Of a stretch of DNA of 64,000 nucleotides, positions 31,460 to 41,809 are shown piece after piece; position 1 is the first letter of the stretch, and every line of letters starts with the position of its first letter. Where the stretch lies: contig JAIOYP010000008.1 of the NCBI GenBank assembly GCA_021741155.1, forward strand, positions 42,571 through 106,570. Direction: 5' to 3'. This DNA is from Flavobacteriales bacterium. Lineage in GTDB: Bacteria; Bacteroidota; Bacteroidia; UBA10329. The notes below the pieces were generated by a model. That model worked only from the letters and a program-made list of their open reading frames with translations, was not told the DNA's origin and ran no database searches. The translations under genes were made by a program, and so were the position numbers.

Positions 31460-33001
31460 ATGAAAGACAAGATTAAAGAGCTGAAGGAAAAGCAGGAGCT
31501 GGCCATGTTGGGCGGTGGCGAAAACCGCATCGAATCGCAACACGCAAAGGGAAAATTAACTGCTCGTGAAAGGCTGGAATTATTGCTAGACGAAGGAAGT
31601 TTCGAGGAAATCGGAATGTTTATCACGCATCGTTCGGTTGAATTCGGTCTAGAAAGACAGAAGTTTTTAGGCGATGGCGTTGTAACTGGCTACGGAAATA
31701 TTCATGGTCGATTGGTGTATGTTTTTGCTCAGGATTTTACTGTTTTTGGCGGTTCGTTGGCCGAAATGCATGCCGAGAAGATTTGCCGAATTATGGACTT
31801 GGCTATGGAAAATGGTGCGCCTGTTATTGGACTGAACGATTCTGGCGGTGCCCGTATCCAAGAAGGCGTGGTTTCGCTTGGCGGCTATGCTGATATATTT
31901 TACAAAAACACACGGGCTTCGGGTGTCATTCCACAGATTTCGGCTATTATGGGACCATGCGCTGGCGGGGCTGTTTATTCTCCTGCACTCACCGATTTTG
32001 TGATGATGGTTCAGGATTCTAGCTACATGTTTGTTACTGGCCCTAACGTGGTGAAAACCGTAACGCACGAAGAAGTTACTTCTGAAGAATTAGGAGGCGC
32101 GAGTACACACTCAACAAAATCTGGCGTAACACACTTCTCGTTCGCCAATGATTTGGAGTGTATTGAGAATCTGAAAAAACTGTTGAGCTACGTTCCGCAG
32201 AACTGCGAAGAGGAAGCTCCATCCGTTCCTTACCATGCTTCGGATGAAACGCGTGTTGTGTTGGACGACATCATCCCAGAAAACCCGAATCAGCCTTACG
32301 ACATTAAAGAAGTGATTGAACAGGTTGCAGATGCGAGTTCATTTTTTGAAGTTCACAAGGATTTTGCAGAGAACATGGTTGTGGGCTTTGCACGATTGGG
32401 TGGAAAAAGCATTGGAATTGTAGCCAATCAACCAGCCATTCTTGCTGGAGTACTGGATATAGATGCATCCACAAAAGGAGCACGTTTTGTCCGTTTCTGC
32501 GATTGCTTCAATATCCCATTGCTTGTGTTTGAAGATGTACCAGGATTCCTTCCAGGAACAGACCAAGAATGGAATGGCATCATTTCTAATGGGGCGAAAT
32601 TGCTTTATGCATTCAGCGAAGCAACTGTTCCGCGTATTACGGTTATCACTCGTAAAGCTTACGGTGGTGCGTATGATGTGATGAACAGCAAGCACATTGG
32701 TGCCGATATGAATTACGCTTGGCCATCAGCAGAAATTGCCGTGATGGGCGCAAAAGGCGCAGCTGAAATCATCTTTCGAAACGAGATAAGTGCTGCTGCC
32801 GACCCAGAAGCTAAACTCAAGGAAAAAGAAGACGAATACGTGAAGCATTTTGCTAATCCTTATCGCGCAGCTGAGAAAGGATATGTTGACGAAGTGATTC
32901 TTCCATCGGATACTCGAAAAAAACTAATGCGTGCCTTTGACATGTTGAAAAACAAAGCAGCAACCTTGCCGAAAAAGAAGCACGGAAATATTCCGTTGTA
33001 A
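31460..33001 (+). CDS. Acyl-CoA carboxylase beta (carboxyltransferase) subunit
   Basis: [48 protein letters not shown]. Confidence 0.93.
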   Translation: MKDKIKELKEKQELAMLGGGENRIESQHAKGKLTARERLELLLDEGSFEEIGMFITHRSVEFGLERQKFLGDGVVTGYGNIHGRLVYVFAQDFTVFGGSLAEMHAEKICRIMDLAMENGAPVIGLNDSGGARIQEGVVSLGGYADIFYKNTRASGVIPQISAIMGPCAGGAVYSPALTDFVMMVQDSSYMFVTGPNVVKTVTHEEVTSEELGGASTHSTKSGVTHFSFANDLECIENLKKLLSYVPQNCEEEAPSVPYHASDETRVVLDDIIPENPNQPYDIKEVIEQVADASSFFEVHKDFAENMVVGFARLGGKSIGIVANQPAILAGVLDIDASTKGARFVRFCDCFNIPLLVFEDVPGFLPGTDQEWNGIISNGAKLLYAFSEATVPRITVITRKAYGGAYDVMNSKHIGADMNYAWPSAEIAVMGAKGAAEIIFRNEISAAADPEAKLKEKEDEYVKHFANPYRAAEKGYVDEVILPSDTRKKLMRAFDMLKNKAATLPKKKHGNIPL

Positions 33002-33058
33002 GTGCAATGTCCTGAGGAATCCTTTTCTTTACGGACAAGGTAAACCATAACCCACATT

Positions 33059-35017
33059 ATGATTCGCCAAACCCACATTAGGCACATTCTTGTGCTGTTT
33101 TTCGTGTTTATTGTAGGTCACTCCAGTGCTCAATCGAACGCGGATAGTCTGCTGCGTGTGCTTCATTCAGGCAAACCAGACGTAACCACTTACACTGCGC
33201 TTATTTGGGTGTATGTGTTCAATCAACCCGATTCGGCTATTTATTTCGGAAATCGTGCCCTTGCAGAAAGCAAAAGAACGGGAGTGGATTCGTTGCTTGG
33301 CGGCATCTACAACCGAATGGGTGTGGCATATGATATCAAGTCTATTCCAGACTCAGCACTCTATTTTTATGGTCTGGCCTTGGCCGATGCCAAAAAGACT
33401 GGAAGTTTGAAAACGGAAGGAGGCGCGCTCAACAACATCGGCCTTATTTATTGGAACATAGGCGAGCTTGAAAAAGCAATTGATTATTACATCCAAGCTG
33501 CCGAAAAGTTTGAGAAGATTGGTAATCGGCTTGGCCTTGGAAACACCTACAACAACATTGGACTCATCCTTTCTGAGGATGGTCAAATCGAAAAAAGCAG
33601 GCGATACTACAATCAAGCGTTGAAAATTCGACTAGAGATTGGCCACAAATCAGGTGTGGCAGCGACTTATCTCAATGTTTCTCATTTGTTCGCATTGGCC
33701 AAAAACAACAATGTTGATTCCGCAGTTTATTACGTCCAAAAGGCGATTCCTCTTTATCAAGAGGAAAATGATTTGTACGGATTGGCTCGGGCATACAGGC
33801 ATTTGGCAGACACGTACAAGGTGTCGAAAAGGTTCAATGAGTCTCTAGAATATTTGCAAAAGGCACTTTCTATTCAGCTTAAGCTCGGAAATTCTGAAGG
33901 CTACGCATCTACGTACTACAACATTTCTGATGTATACCACTATTTGGACGATTTTAAAAATGAGCTTTCTTATCTGGACACTGCCGAGATGTATGCGCTG
34001 CAAAACTCCGATTTGTCTCTTCTTTGGAAAGTGTATCGAACTAAAGCAAGAGCTTTTGGGCGCTCTGGCCGCCATTCAGAAGCCTATCCGTATTGGATTA
34101 AATACGACAACCTGAAAGATAGTTTGGTTAATGCCGAGCGCAGTTTTCAAGTAGAAGAATTAGAAACGCAGTACCGAACGGCACAAAAGGATGCCGAAAT
34201 TGCGGATAAGAAAGTGGCTTTGGCCGAGGCCAAATTAAAGCTGGGAAACCGCACCAAATGGATTGCAGGTCTTTTAGGTGGCTTGATTTCGTTCCTGCTT
34301 TTTGGATTTGCGCTATTTCAGGTTTACAGAAGAAAAGCCCAGGCAGAAAAGGATGCAGCTATCATTGTGGAACGCGAACGTGGGTTGGTGGCCATGATTG
34401 AAGCTACTGAAGAAGAAAGGAAGCGGATTGCCAAGGATCTTCACGATGGAATTGTGCAAACGCTTACAGGTTTGAGCTTGCGCTTGCAGAAAGGATTTTC
34501 GATGATTAAGGATGTTTCTGAAGAGCAAAAGGAACGATACAATGAATCGAAAGCAATGCTTGATGATTCGATTGCAGAGGTTAGAAACATCAGCCATCAA
34601 ATGATGCCACGTGCGTTGAGTGATCTGGGATTGATTCCAGCGTTGGACGATATGCTGAACAAAAGCCTTGGAAGCACCGAGATTGTCTATGAGTTTGAAC
34701 ACCACAGAATGGAAGGCGAACGTTTTCCTGAGAATGTGGAGATAAGCCTTTATCGCATTTGCCAAGAATTGGTGAACAACATTATCAAACATTCGCAGGC
34801 AAAAGCCGTTTCGGTTCAATTATTGAAAACGAAAAGCCATTTGGTATTGGTGGTAGAAGACAACGGAAAGGGCTTTAAATTTGATTCCGCAGAAAGTAGA
34901 AATGGAATTGGTTTGATGAACATTTCTAGCCGTGCTAAAGCCATAAATGGAGAAGTAAACTACCAACCTAGTCCAAAGCAAGGAACGGTTGCAACTATAA
35001 GAATCCCACTACCATGA
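33059..35017 (+). CDS. TPR sensor histidine kinase (HisKA_3)
   Basis: TPR repeats, one TM segment, RKRIAKDLHDGIVQTLTGLSLRLQ, VVEDNGKGF..RNGIGLMNISSRA. Confidence 0.92.
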   Translation: MIRQTHIRHILVLFFVFIVGHSSAQSNADSLLRVLHSGKPDVTTYTALIWVYVFNQPDSAIYFGNRALAESKRTGVDSLLGGIYNRMGVAYDIKSIPDSALYFYGLALADAKKTGSLKTEGGALNNIGLIYWNIGELEKAIDYYIQAAEKFEKIGNRLGLGNTYNNIGLILSEDGQIEKSRRYYNQALKIRLEIGHKSGVAATYLNVSHLFALAKNNNVDSAVYYVQKAIPLYQEENDLYGLARAYRHLADTYKVSKRFNESLEYLQKALSIQLKLGNSEGYASTYYNISDVYHYLDDFKNELSYLDTAEMYALQNSDLSLLWKVYRTKARAFGRSGRHSEAYPYWIKYDNLKDSLVNAERSFQVEELETQYRTAQKDAEIADKKVALAEAKLKLGNRTKWIAGLLGGLISFLLFGFALFQVYRRKAQAEKDAAIIVERERGLVAMIEATEEERKRIAKDLHDGIVQTLTGLSLRLQKGFSMIKDVSEEQKERYNESKAMLDDSIAEVRNISHQMMPRALSDLGLIPALDDMLNKSLGSTEIVYEFEHHRMEGERFPENVEISLYRICQELVNNIIKHSQAKAVSVQLLKTKSHLVLVVEDNGKGFKFDSAESRNGIGLMNISSRAKAINGEVNYQPSPKQGTVATIRIPLP

Positions 35018-35649
35018 GCGATATCCGATTGATACTTGTTGATGATCATCAGATTGTTTTGGATGGTCTTAAATCCTTGCTCGATGACTTGGAAGGCTTT
35101 GATTGTGTTGCAACAGCCGACAACGGTCAGAAAGCACTCGATTTACTGAAGATATTTGAGGTGGATGTGGTTTTGATGGACATCGACATGCCCGTTATGA
35201 ACGGAATAGAAGCAACGCGTAGAATCAAAAAGGAATATCCAAGAGTGAAGGTCATTTCCCTTACGCAGCACAGCGAGCGCGGCATGGTTCGGCAATTGCT
35301 CGATTGCGGTTCGGACGGATACTTGCTTAAAAATATCGCTCAAGACGAACTGGCTAGTGCCATTCGCAGGGTGAACAAGGGCGAAAATGTTTTTTCCAGC
35401 GAAGTGTCTATGAGCTTGGCTGGTAAAGCGGTGGAGAAGAACTCGAACGGAGTTGAAGTAGAAATCACCGAAAGGGAAATTGAGATTCTCTCTCTTATTT
35501 CAGAAGGATTGAGTAGCAAACAGGTGGGCGACAAACTATTTATCAGTCCGCGAACGGTTGACACGCACCGAACCAACCTGATGAATAAGCTCGATATTCA
35601 CAACATTGCTGGTCTTATCCGGTTTGCGCTCAAGAACGGCTACACGTAG
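35014..35649 (+). CDS. LuxR/NarL-family response regulator
   Basis: LILVDDHQIVLDGLKSLL, VVLMDIDMPVMNG, C-terminal LTEREIEILSLISEGLSSKQVGDKLFISPRTVDTHRTNL-like HTH. Confidence 0.93.
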   Translation: MSDIRLILVDDHQIVLDGLKSLLDDLEGFDCVATADNGQKALDLLKIFEVDVVLMDIDMPVMNGIEATRRIKKEYPRVKVISLTQHSERGMVRQLLDCGSDGYLLKNIAQDELASAIRRVNKGENVFSSEVSMSLAGKAVEKNSNGVEVEITEREIEILSLISEGLSSKQVGDKLFISPRTVDTHRTNLMNKLDIHNIAGLIRFALKNGYT

Positions 35650-35678
35650 GCTTATGAACGTAGGCGCGGGCTCTGAAT

Positions 35679-37082
35679 TCAACTTTTATCCGTTACCGCA
35701 ACAATCTTAGTTTCTAGCCAGCTCAAATCTGCCACATTTGGGTTTTTGGAAATCTGCTCTTTTATTGAATTGATTTTAACAGAATCGGCAGAAGCACGCG
35801 AAAGAGAAAGCGTATGCTTGATTAGGTTGAGATATAATTTCCGCTGTTGATCGGAGATTTTTCTGTTGCGATTGAGCATGGAACGGAACGCGGTTGCGTG
35901 ATAGAAAAGCGCATCCGAATCGTCCAGTTCGTAGTACGATTTCAATAAAATGGAACGTGCATCTAAGCGATAGAACACATCATCCAAATCCACTTTTTGG
36001 AGCTGACTAATGGCTGCGCGGTAGTTCTTTTCGGAAAAGTGAAGGTTTGCCAAATTATAGGCCAGTGCATTTGTGCGCTGCGAACTTGGCAAAAGCTGTT
36101 TGTGGCCATGAATGAACTCACGCGCATAATCCACATTTCCTGTTCGGAGAGCGATGGTTACCACGTTCTTAAAATCCCACTGCGAAATGTTGCCGTTTGT
36201 AAGCAGGCCGCCATGTTCCAACGCACTTTGATAAACGGCCAGAAGCTCATCCTGAAAAACGAGCCGACCTGCGTTAATTCTGCGAATGCAATAGTTAAGC
36301 AGGTATTGATAAAGATCGGAAAGCTCCGATTCGGACAAACGGCCAATCAGTTTTGGAACTTCATTTTTCAGCGATTCAAATACCGCTTCATTCTCGGGTT
36401 CAGTAAGGCTTTGAATGATAGACCGATAAAGTTTGATGTATGGACTATTGTTAAATAGACCCTTATCTATTTGTTCGAGGATGGTTTTAAGAAACGGGTC
36501 ATTCCATTCCTTCTTTAGAATAAAGTTGAGGTTGATTTTCTCCGCACTTATCTGAAGCTTTTTGGCCACGAAATAGAGATCGAGGAAGAGCGAACTTTCT
36601 TCAAAAATATCAGACGAACGTTTTCCTAAGCCCAGTTCTTCCTTTGCTTTAAGCGAGTGTAGTTCGTAGCGATAATGCAAGGCATCGGAGTCAATATGTC
36701 CCAGTTTTTCTGCACGATTCAATTCCTGATTGTACGTTTTCTCAAAAGCGTTCGAACACTTGCGCTCCGACAATTCCTGCAAAAGCAACGATTGTTGTTT
36801 CTGTGGTTGTTTGGTCAGTTGCTTAAAGCTGAAATACTCAAAAACAACCTTGTTTATGTCTGTAAGCAGATAGCGGATAACCTTGTCGTTGAAAGCTGAT
36901 TTGGGATAAAGCGCTCGATGAATTTCCTCTCGTGAAAGGGGTTTTGAGCCGCCTTTCTTTAGAACCTTTAACGCAGTGAAAATGTCTTCTCGCATGCGCG
37001 GAAAGCGAAATTGAATAAACCGCTTTAGTTCATCCCACTCACTGGTTTTTAGGGTTTCTATAAGTTCTGAGGTCAGCATCAA
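35679..37082 (-). CDS. Conserved hypothetical protein, helical repeat-like
   Basis: 467 aa ORF; no family recognised. Confidence 0.65.
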   Translation of the reverse strand: MMLTSELIETLKTSEWDELKRFIQFRFPRMREDIFTALKVLKKGGSKPLSREEIHRALYPKSAFNDKVIRYLLTDINKVVFEYFSFKQLTKQPQKQQSLLLQELSERKCSNAFEKTYNQELNRAEKLGHIDSDALHYRYELHSLKAKEELGLGKRSSDIFEESSLFLDLYFVAKKLQISAEKINLNFILKKEWNDPFLKTILEQIDKGLFNNSPYIKLYRSIIQSLTEPENEAVFESLKNEVPKLIGRLSESELSDLYQYLLNYCIRRINAGRLVFQDELLAVYQSALEHGGLLTNGNISQWDFKNVVTIALRTGNVDYAREFIHGHKQLLPSSQRTNALAYNLANLHFSEKNYRAAISQLQKVDLDDVFYRLDARSILLKSYYELDDSDALFYHATAFRSMLNRNRKISDQQRKLYLNLIKHTLSLSRASADSVKINSIKEQISKNPNVADLSWLETKIVAVTDKS

Positions 37083-37205
37083 GTTTATTTAGTCCGACAA
37101 ATATCGATTAAATTCAGCCTAAGAATTAGTTTATGGTGACTGAATGTGTCTGATGAATGCGATAAATGGATTACGGCAAAGCCCGACAAAATGGAATTAA
37201 TGTAA

Positions 37206-37236
37206 TTTGCTACTTGACATGGTGACGATACATTTG
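37206..37236 (+). promoter_or_regulatory. Bacteroidota promoter TTTG-N19-TACATTTG
   Basis: TTTG 37206-37209, TACATTTG 37229-37236, upstream of ATG 37266. Confidence 0.65.
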
Positions 37237-37265
37237 GAACGTGAAACCGTCTAAAGACCAAAGCA

Positions 37266-40200
37266 ATGAAAATGAATAAGCGAGTATTGAAGGGAATCAG
37301 TGGAATGATCCTGATGCTCGCCATCGGGTTAGGAACGTTGAACCAAGCTGCTGCTCAATGCACCGTAGAAGTGTTTGCAACGCAGAATCCGGGCAACTGC
37401 TTTTCGCAGGTAGGAATCGCATCAACAGCTTCAGAACCCGTGCAAAGCTGGACCTATTATATAGATGGAGAAATCGTTGGAACAACCAGCTCTGTATTTC
37501 TCAATCTCGAACCGGGAACCTACGTGGCGTCTGTTGTGGTTATAACGACTCAAAACTGTACGGCAGTTGATGATTTTTCCTTCACCGTTGCTGGAACGCA
37601 GGTAAGCGTAAATGCTGGAGCCGATTATGTGGCGTGTCAAGAAACTCCGTTGCTAAGCGTCAGTGTTAATTCTCCGAACCCGTATTCGCTTCAATGGACA
37701 CCTGCTTATTTGTTGAGCGATGCCACCAGTGCGAACCCACAAATCACTCAAAACGTAACCAATCAATGGTTTATCGTGGATGTGATTGACGATGTAACGG
37801 GCTGTATTCATTCGGATACGATTACCGTAACGCAGCAAAATCCGCTTATGGATTCTCTTGATTTGTGTTCTGGAAGTGCCGTTATAAATCTTGGACCAGG
37901 AGGGAACTATTATGATTGGCTAAGTTGGACCGATACCAACGGAGTCAATACTCAGCTCAATTATCCAACAAATCAACAGTCCATTACGGTTAACGACCCA
38001 GGGCAGTATTTTGCGGTTGCCAATTTCCCTCAATGCGGAGCACTTACAAGTCTTGTAACTGTAGAGGCTTGTCCTTCTCAGTGCTATAGTTTCTTTACCT
38101 ACATTAACTCTCCGCAGCAATGTTCTGAAGCGTTTCAGTTTGTTCCTGGATCATCTGCACAGGGGGTAACTTACTACTGGGATTTTGGGGATGGGTCGAC
38201 CAGTTCTGATATCAGCCCAACGCACGTGTATACCGCTGGCATCTACACCGTTTCGTTGGTTGTTGTTGATGAGAATCAATGCACAAGTGTTTCTGAGCAA
38301 ACCATCACCGTTGGAGGTCTTTCGGCACAGATTAACGAAGATGTGATTGCATGTCAGGGTCAATTGATGCTTTTTAGCAATGCTTCGGGAGGAAGCGGTA
38401 ACTATAGTTATTCGTGGACGCCAACACCCGGCATCACTAGTCCAACATCACAAAACACCATGCTGGTGGTTCAGACTGAAGGATGGATTTATGTCACCGT
38501 TTTCGACACACAAACTCAGTGCTCATCAAGCGACTCGGTCTACGTTTACGACAATCAACAAATTAATCTCACCATGGAGCTGTGTAACGGCACCGTTCCT
38601 CTTGTTGTGGACCCAGGCTCTTTAGTATATAATTGGACTTATACCGACTTGCAAGGAAATACATCCAATATCACCAATTCAGGCAATTCTTACATAGCAA
38701 GTCAGCTTGGAACCTATGCCGTAATGACCTACTATTCTGGTTGCCAACAGGTGTTCCACACGTTTGAGGTGCTTCCGTGCTCTTCCAATTGCACTTCTGC
38801 TATTACATCAACCCTCAATTATCAGAATTGCGGTGCGATGGTGAATTTCATTTCTAGCTACAGCTCGGCCATTGATAGTGCGGTATGGAATCTTGGAAAC
38901 GGGAACACATTTGTTCAATATGGTTCGCAACCTGCACCACAGGAGTTCTATGCTGGAGGAAACTATGTGGTATCGCTCACGGCTTATCACACGAGTGGTT
39001 GTGTAAGCACAACGGGCTACGGAATTACACTTTTAACAGACATTGTAGCAGAAATTAACGCGCCAGACACGATTGCTTGCGCTGGGCAAGTCTTTTTGAG
39101 CGCATCTGCCACGGGTGGAGGCGGCCAATACGCTTACTTCTGGCCGCTATCAGGAGGAACCACTCCTAGTGTTGTTTTGGTTGTGTCTCAGAATCAGTGG
39201 GTGGAGGTTGCGGTAACCGATACATATACCGGCTGTACTGCATACGATTCGGTTTACGTTTACGCCAATCAGGCAATAAATGAAACGGTTGAGATGTGCC
39301 AGTCTAGCGTTCCGCTGATGGTAGATCCAGGAAGCATGGTTTACAATTGGAGTTATACCGATCAATCGGGAAACACCACGCAATTGCCAATTCAAACCAA
39401 CGAATTGGAGGCGTTTAACTTGGGAACATACACCTGCATGACCTACTACTCAGGCTGTCAGCAGGTATTCCACACATTTGAAGTTGTCCTTTGCCCAACG
39501 GCTTGCTCAAGCGAATTTGAGGGGTATTCAAATCCTCAGCAATGCGGTTCGTTGTACGACATTGTAGGACAGAATTTCAGTTCGCCAACCGACAGTGTGG
39601 TTTGGGATTTTGGCGATGGAACTACGCAAACCGACAATGGAGGTGGCGACTTACATTTCTATTCGGCAGGCGTTTATACCGTAACCATGACTGCTTACCA
39701 CACAAGTGGTTGCATCAGCACTTCCTCACAAACTTGGACGGTTAGTTCTGGAGTAACCATTGAGTTGATTGAAGATACCATTGCATGCGCTGGTTCCCTC
39801 TTACTAGATTTTAATTTGGTAGGTGGTAGTGGAAATTACACCTACAACTGGACTCCTGCATCTATGATGAATAATTCAACCATTGCCAATCCAATAATGA
39901 TTGTGACCAGCGATACATGGGTCGAACTCATCATCACAGATACCCAGCAAGGTTGTACGGCATCCGACTCCATGTATGTTTATGCTAATACTGCTATCAT
40001 TCAAACACTAGAACTCTGCAACAATACCGTGCCGTTGATTGCTCCGCAAGGTTCAGATGTGTATCAATGGAGCTTCACTAATTCCGTGGGTTCAACCACT
40101 TTGCTCACGTTTTCTGGCAACCAAATCATTGGAACGGCTCTTGGGACATACGTATGCTTCAGCTATTACCAAGGCTGTAATGCTGTGACGCATACATTCA

Positions 40201-41225
40201 CGGTTGTTGCTTGCGGAACTGGAAATGATGACGTGTGGCCGGGAGATGCCAACAGCGATGGCGTTGTCACCAATTCTGATGCGCTTTACTTGGGATTGGC
40301 GTTCAATCAAAACGGCCCGAACCGCCCAGCGGCCACCTTGAATTGGTTGGGTCAGCCATGCTCAGATTGGACTTTCAACTTTGCGGTGAATAACGTGAAC
40401 CTCAAACATGCCGATTGTGATGGAAACGGCATCATCAACTTTGACGATACATTGGCGATTGACTTCAATTACCTCAACACGCACAACAAGTTTGAAGGGA
40501 TTTCTGCAGGAGGAAATCCACCAATTTGGATACAAGCATCGCCAGATACCGTTGGTTTGGAGCAAGCGATTGACATCATCGTTCATTTAGGAACGGCTGC
40601 GCAACCTGTTGACAGTCTTCACGGAGTTGCATTTAGCCTCACGTTTGATGAAACGTTGCTTACTCAGAACGGTCTGAGTGTTGATTTCGATAACTGCGCT
40701 CTCGGAACGGCAGGAACCGATGTCATCGCTTTCCAAAAGAACCTGTTCAATGATGGAATGATTGACTTTGCGGTAACGCGAAATACGCTGCAAGATTTCC
40801 AAGGCTATGGGCCCATTGCACACCTGCGAATTGTGACTACCGATAACCTTTCGGGCATTCATTATGTGGCACTTGGTATTGGTGGAGTAGTGGCACTCAC
40901 AGCATCCGAAACTACGGTTGAACTGACTGCTATTGGCGACACGGTTGTCATCGACCCAAGTAAAGTGGGTATTGATGAAGCTGCGCTAGCGAATGTCTCA
41001 ATCTATCCTAATCCAGCTACGGATGTGCTGAACATTGCAGGTTTGGAAGGCGCGGGAACAATCTCGATTTACAATGCGGTTGGTCAGGAAATGATGGCTG
41101 TTCCATTCAATAATTCTGACAGAATGAAACTAAACCTCTCCGATTGGGTATCAGGCGTGTACTTGGTACAAATAAGAACCGAGAAAGGAGTTGTAATGCA
41201 TAAATTAAGGTTGATTCAGTCGTAA
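37266..41225 (+). CDS. Large PKD-domain, dockerin-like, T9SS-secreted protein
   Basis: Signal peptide; PKD YYWDFGDGSTSSDISPTHVYTAGIYTVSLVV; DANSDGVVTNSDALYLGLAF and DCDGNGIINFDDTLAIDF; tail VSIYPNPATDVLNIAGLEG..GVYLVQIRTEKGVVMHKLRLIQS. Confidence 0.9.
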   Translation: MKMNKRVLKGISGMILMLAIGLGTLNQAAAQCTVEVFATQNPGNCFSQVGIASTASEPVQSWTYYIDGEIVGTTSSVFLNLEPGTYVASVVVITTQNCTAVDDFSFTVAGTQVSVNAGADYVACQETPLLSVSVNSPNPYSLQWTPAYLLSDATSANPQITQNVTNQWFIVDVIDDVTGCIHSDTITVTQQNPLMDSLDLCSGSAVINLGPGGNYYDWLSWTDTNGVNTQLNYPTNQQSITVNDPGQYFAVANFPQCGALTSLVTVEACPSQCYSFFTYINSPQQCSEAFQFVPGSSAQGVTYYWDFGDGSTSSDISPTHVYTAGIYTVSLVVVDENQCTSVSEQTITVGGLSAQINEDVIACQGQLMLFSNASGGSGNYSYSWTPTPGITSPTSQNTMLVVQTEGWIYVTVFDTQTQCSSSDSVYVYDNQQINLTMELCNGTVPLVVDPGSLVYNWTYTDLQGNTSNITNSGNSYIASQLGTYAVMTYYSGCQQVFHTFEVLPCSSNCTSAITSTLNYQNCGAMVNFISSYSSAIDSAVWNLGNGNTFVQYGSQPAPQEFYAGGNYVVSLTAYHTSGCVSTTGYGITLLTDIVAEINAPDTIACAGQVFLSASATGGGGQYAYFWPLSGGTTPSVVLVVSQNQWVEVAVTDTYTGCTAYDSVYVYANQAINETVEMCQSSVPLMVDPGSMVYNWSYTDQSGNTTQLPIQTNELEAFNLGTYTCMTYYSGCQQVFHTFEVVLCPTACSSEFEGYSNPQQCGSLYDIVGQNFSSPTDSVVWDFGDGTTQTDNGGGDLHFYSAGVYTVTMTAYHTSGCISTSSQTWTVSSGVTIELIEDTIACAGSLLLDFNLVGGSGNYTYNWTPASMMNNSTIANPIMIVTSDTWVELIITDTQQGCTASDSMYVYANTAIIQTLELCNNTVPLIAPQGSDVYQWSFTNSVGSTTLLTFSGNQIIGTALGTYVCFSYYQGCNAVTHTFTVVACGTGNDDVWPGDANSDGVVTNSDALYLGLAFNQNGPNRPAATLNWLGQPCSDWTFNFAVNNVNLKHADCDGNGIINFDDTLAIDFNYLNTHNKFEGISAGGNPPIWIQASPDTVGLEQAIDIIVHLGTAAQPVDSLHGVAFSLTFDETLLTQNGLSVDFDNCALGTAGTDVIAFQKNLFNDGMIDFAVTRNTLQDFQGYGPIAHLRIVTTDNLSGIHYVALGIGGVVALTASETTVELTAIGDTVVIDPSKVGIDEAALANVSIYPNPATDVLNIAGLEGAGTISIYNAVGQEMMAVPFNNSDRMKLNLSDWVSGVYLVQIRTEKGVVMHKLRLIQS

Positions 41226-41226
41226 A
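41183..41226. repeat. 44-bp direct repeat, copy 1 (3' end of the 1319-aa gene)
   Basis: GAAAGGAGTTGTAATGCATAAATTAAGGTTGATTCAGTCGTAAA; 43/44 identical to 43703-43746. Confidence 0.95.
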
Positions 41227-41291
41227 ATTTGAACTTGGGAAGAGCGTGATGTTGTATTAAGCCGCGCTACCGTATTTCTACCACCACCAGA

Positions 41292-41459
41292 TTATCTGAC
41301 AATTCTAAACGTCTTTATCTCGTTTTGCGGGAGATAGAGCAATAGCGGAAAAACACCTTGTGGAAAAAACGAGACATCCAATTGATGTACGTTCTGTGCC
41401 GAAAGAATGGTTTTGCCGCACATATCGGTTAGTTTAACGCGGTTCGTAGTTGTTACCTT
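41292..41459 (-). pseudogene. Orphan C-terminal T9SS sorting-domain fragment
   Basis: Reverse strand reads KVTTTNRVKLTDMCGKTILSAQNVHQLDVSFFPQGVFPLLLYLPQNEIKTFRIVR*, in-frame TAG immediately upstream; no start; absent from ORF track. Confidence 0.85.
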
Positions 41460-41809
41460 CTACATTAATCGCGACAATGTCTTATTCCAAGATGTTTGTT
41501 CTGTTTTCTGACAAGCCGATGCCATGTTTCTTAGTTTATTCATCAGGACTGCATTTTGTAATGAAGCCCCTCGGTACACGGCAGAACCCAAAGAAATTGG
41601 AGGAAGAGGTCAAAAAGAATTACAGGGGCTACTTGAAAACGAGTAGTCCGGAAGGATTTAGACTCTTGTTAGTGGTCATTTTGTCTTGAAAAAACAAAAC
41701 GATCAAATAAGTTACAGACCACGATGGGAATCATCCCTTAAATACATTTTCTGACAATACTGATTTGCCGTATCATATAGTTTGGCCCCGAAGTCAAATT
41801 CATTCTATA

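Noticed and set aside
41450-41689. 79-aa forward ORF
   Set aside because: Starts over the reverse-strand T9SS relic; no family and weak composition.
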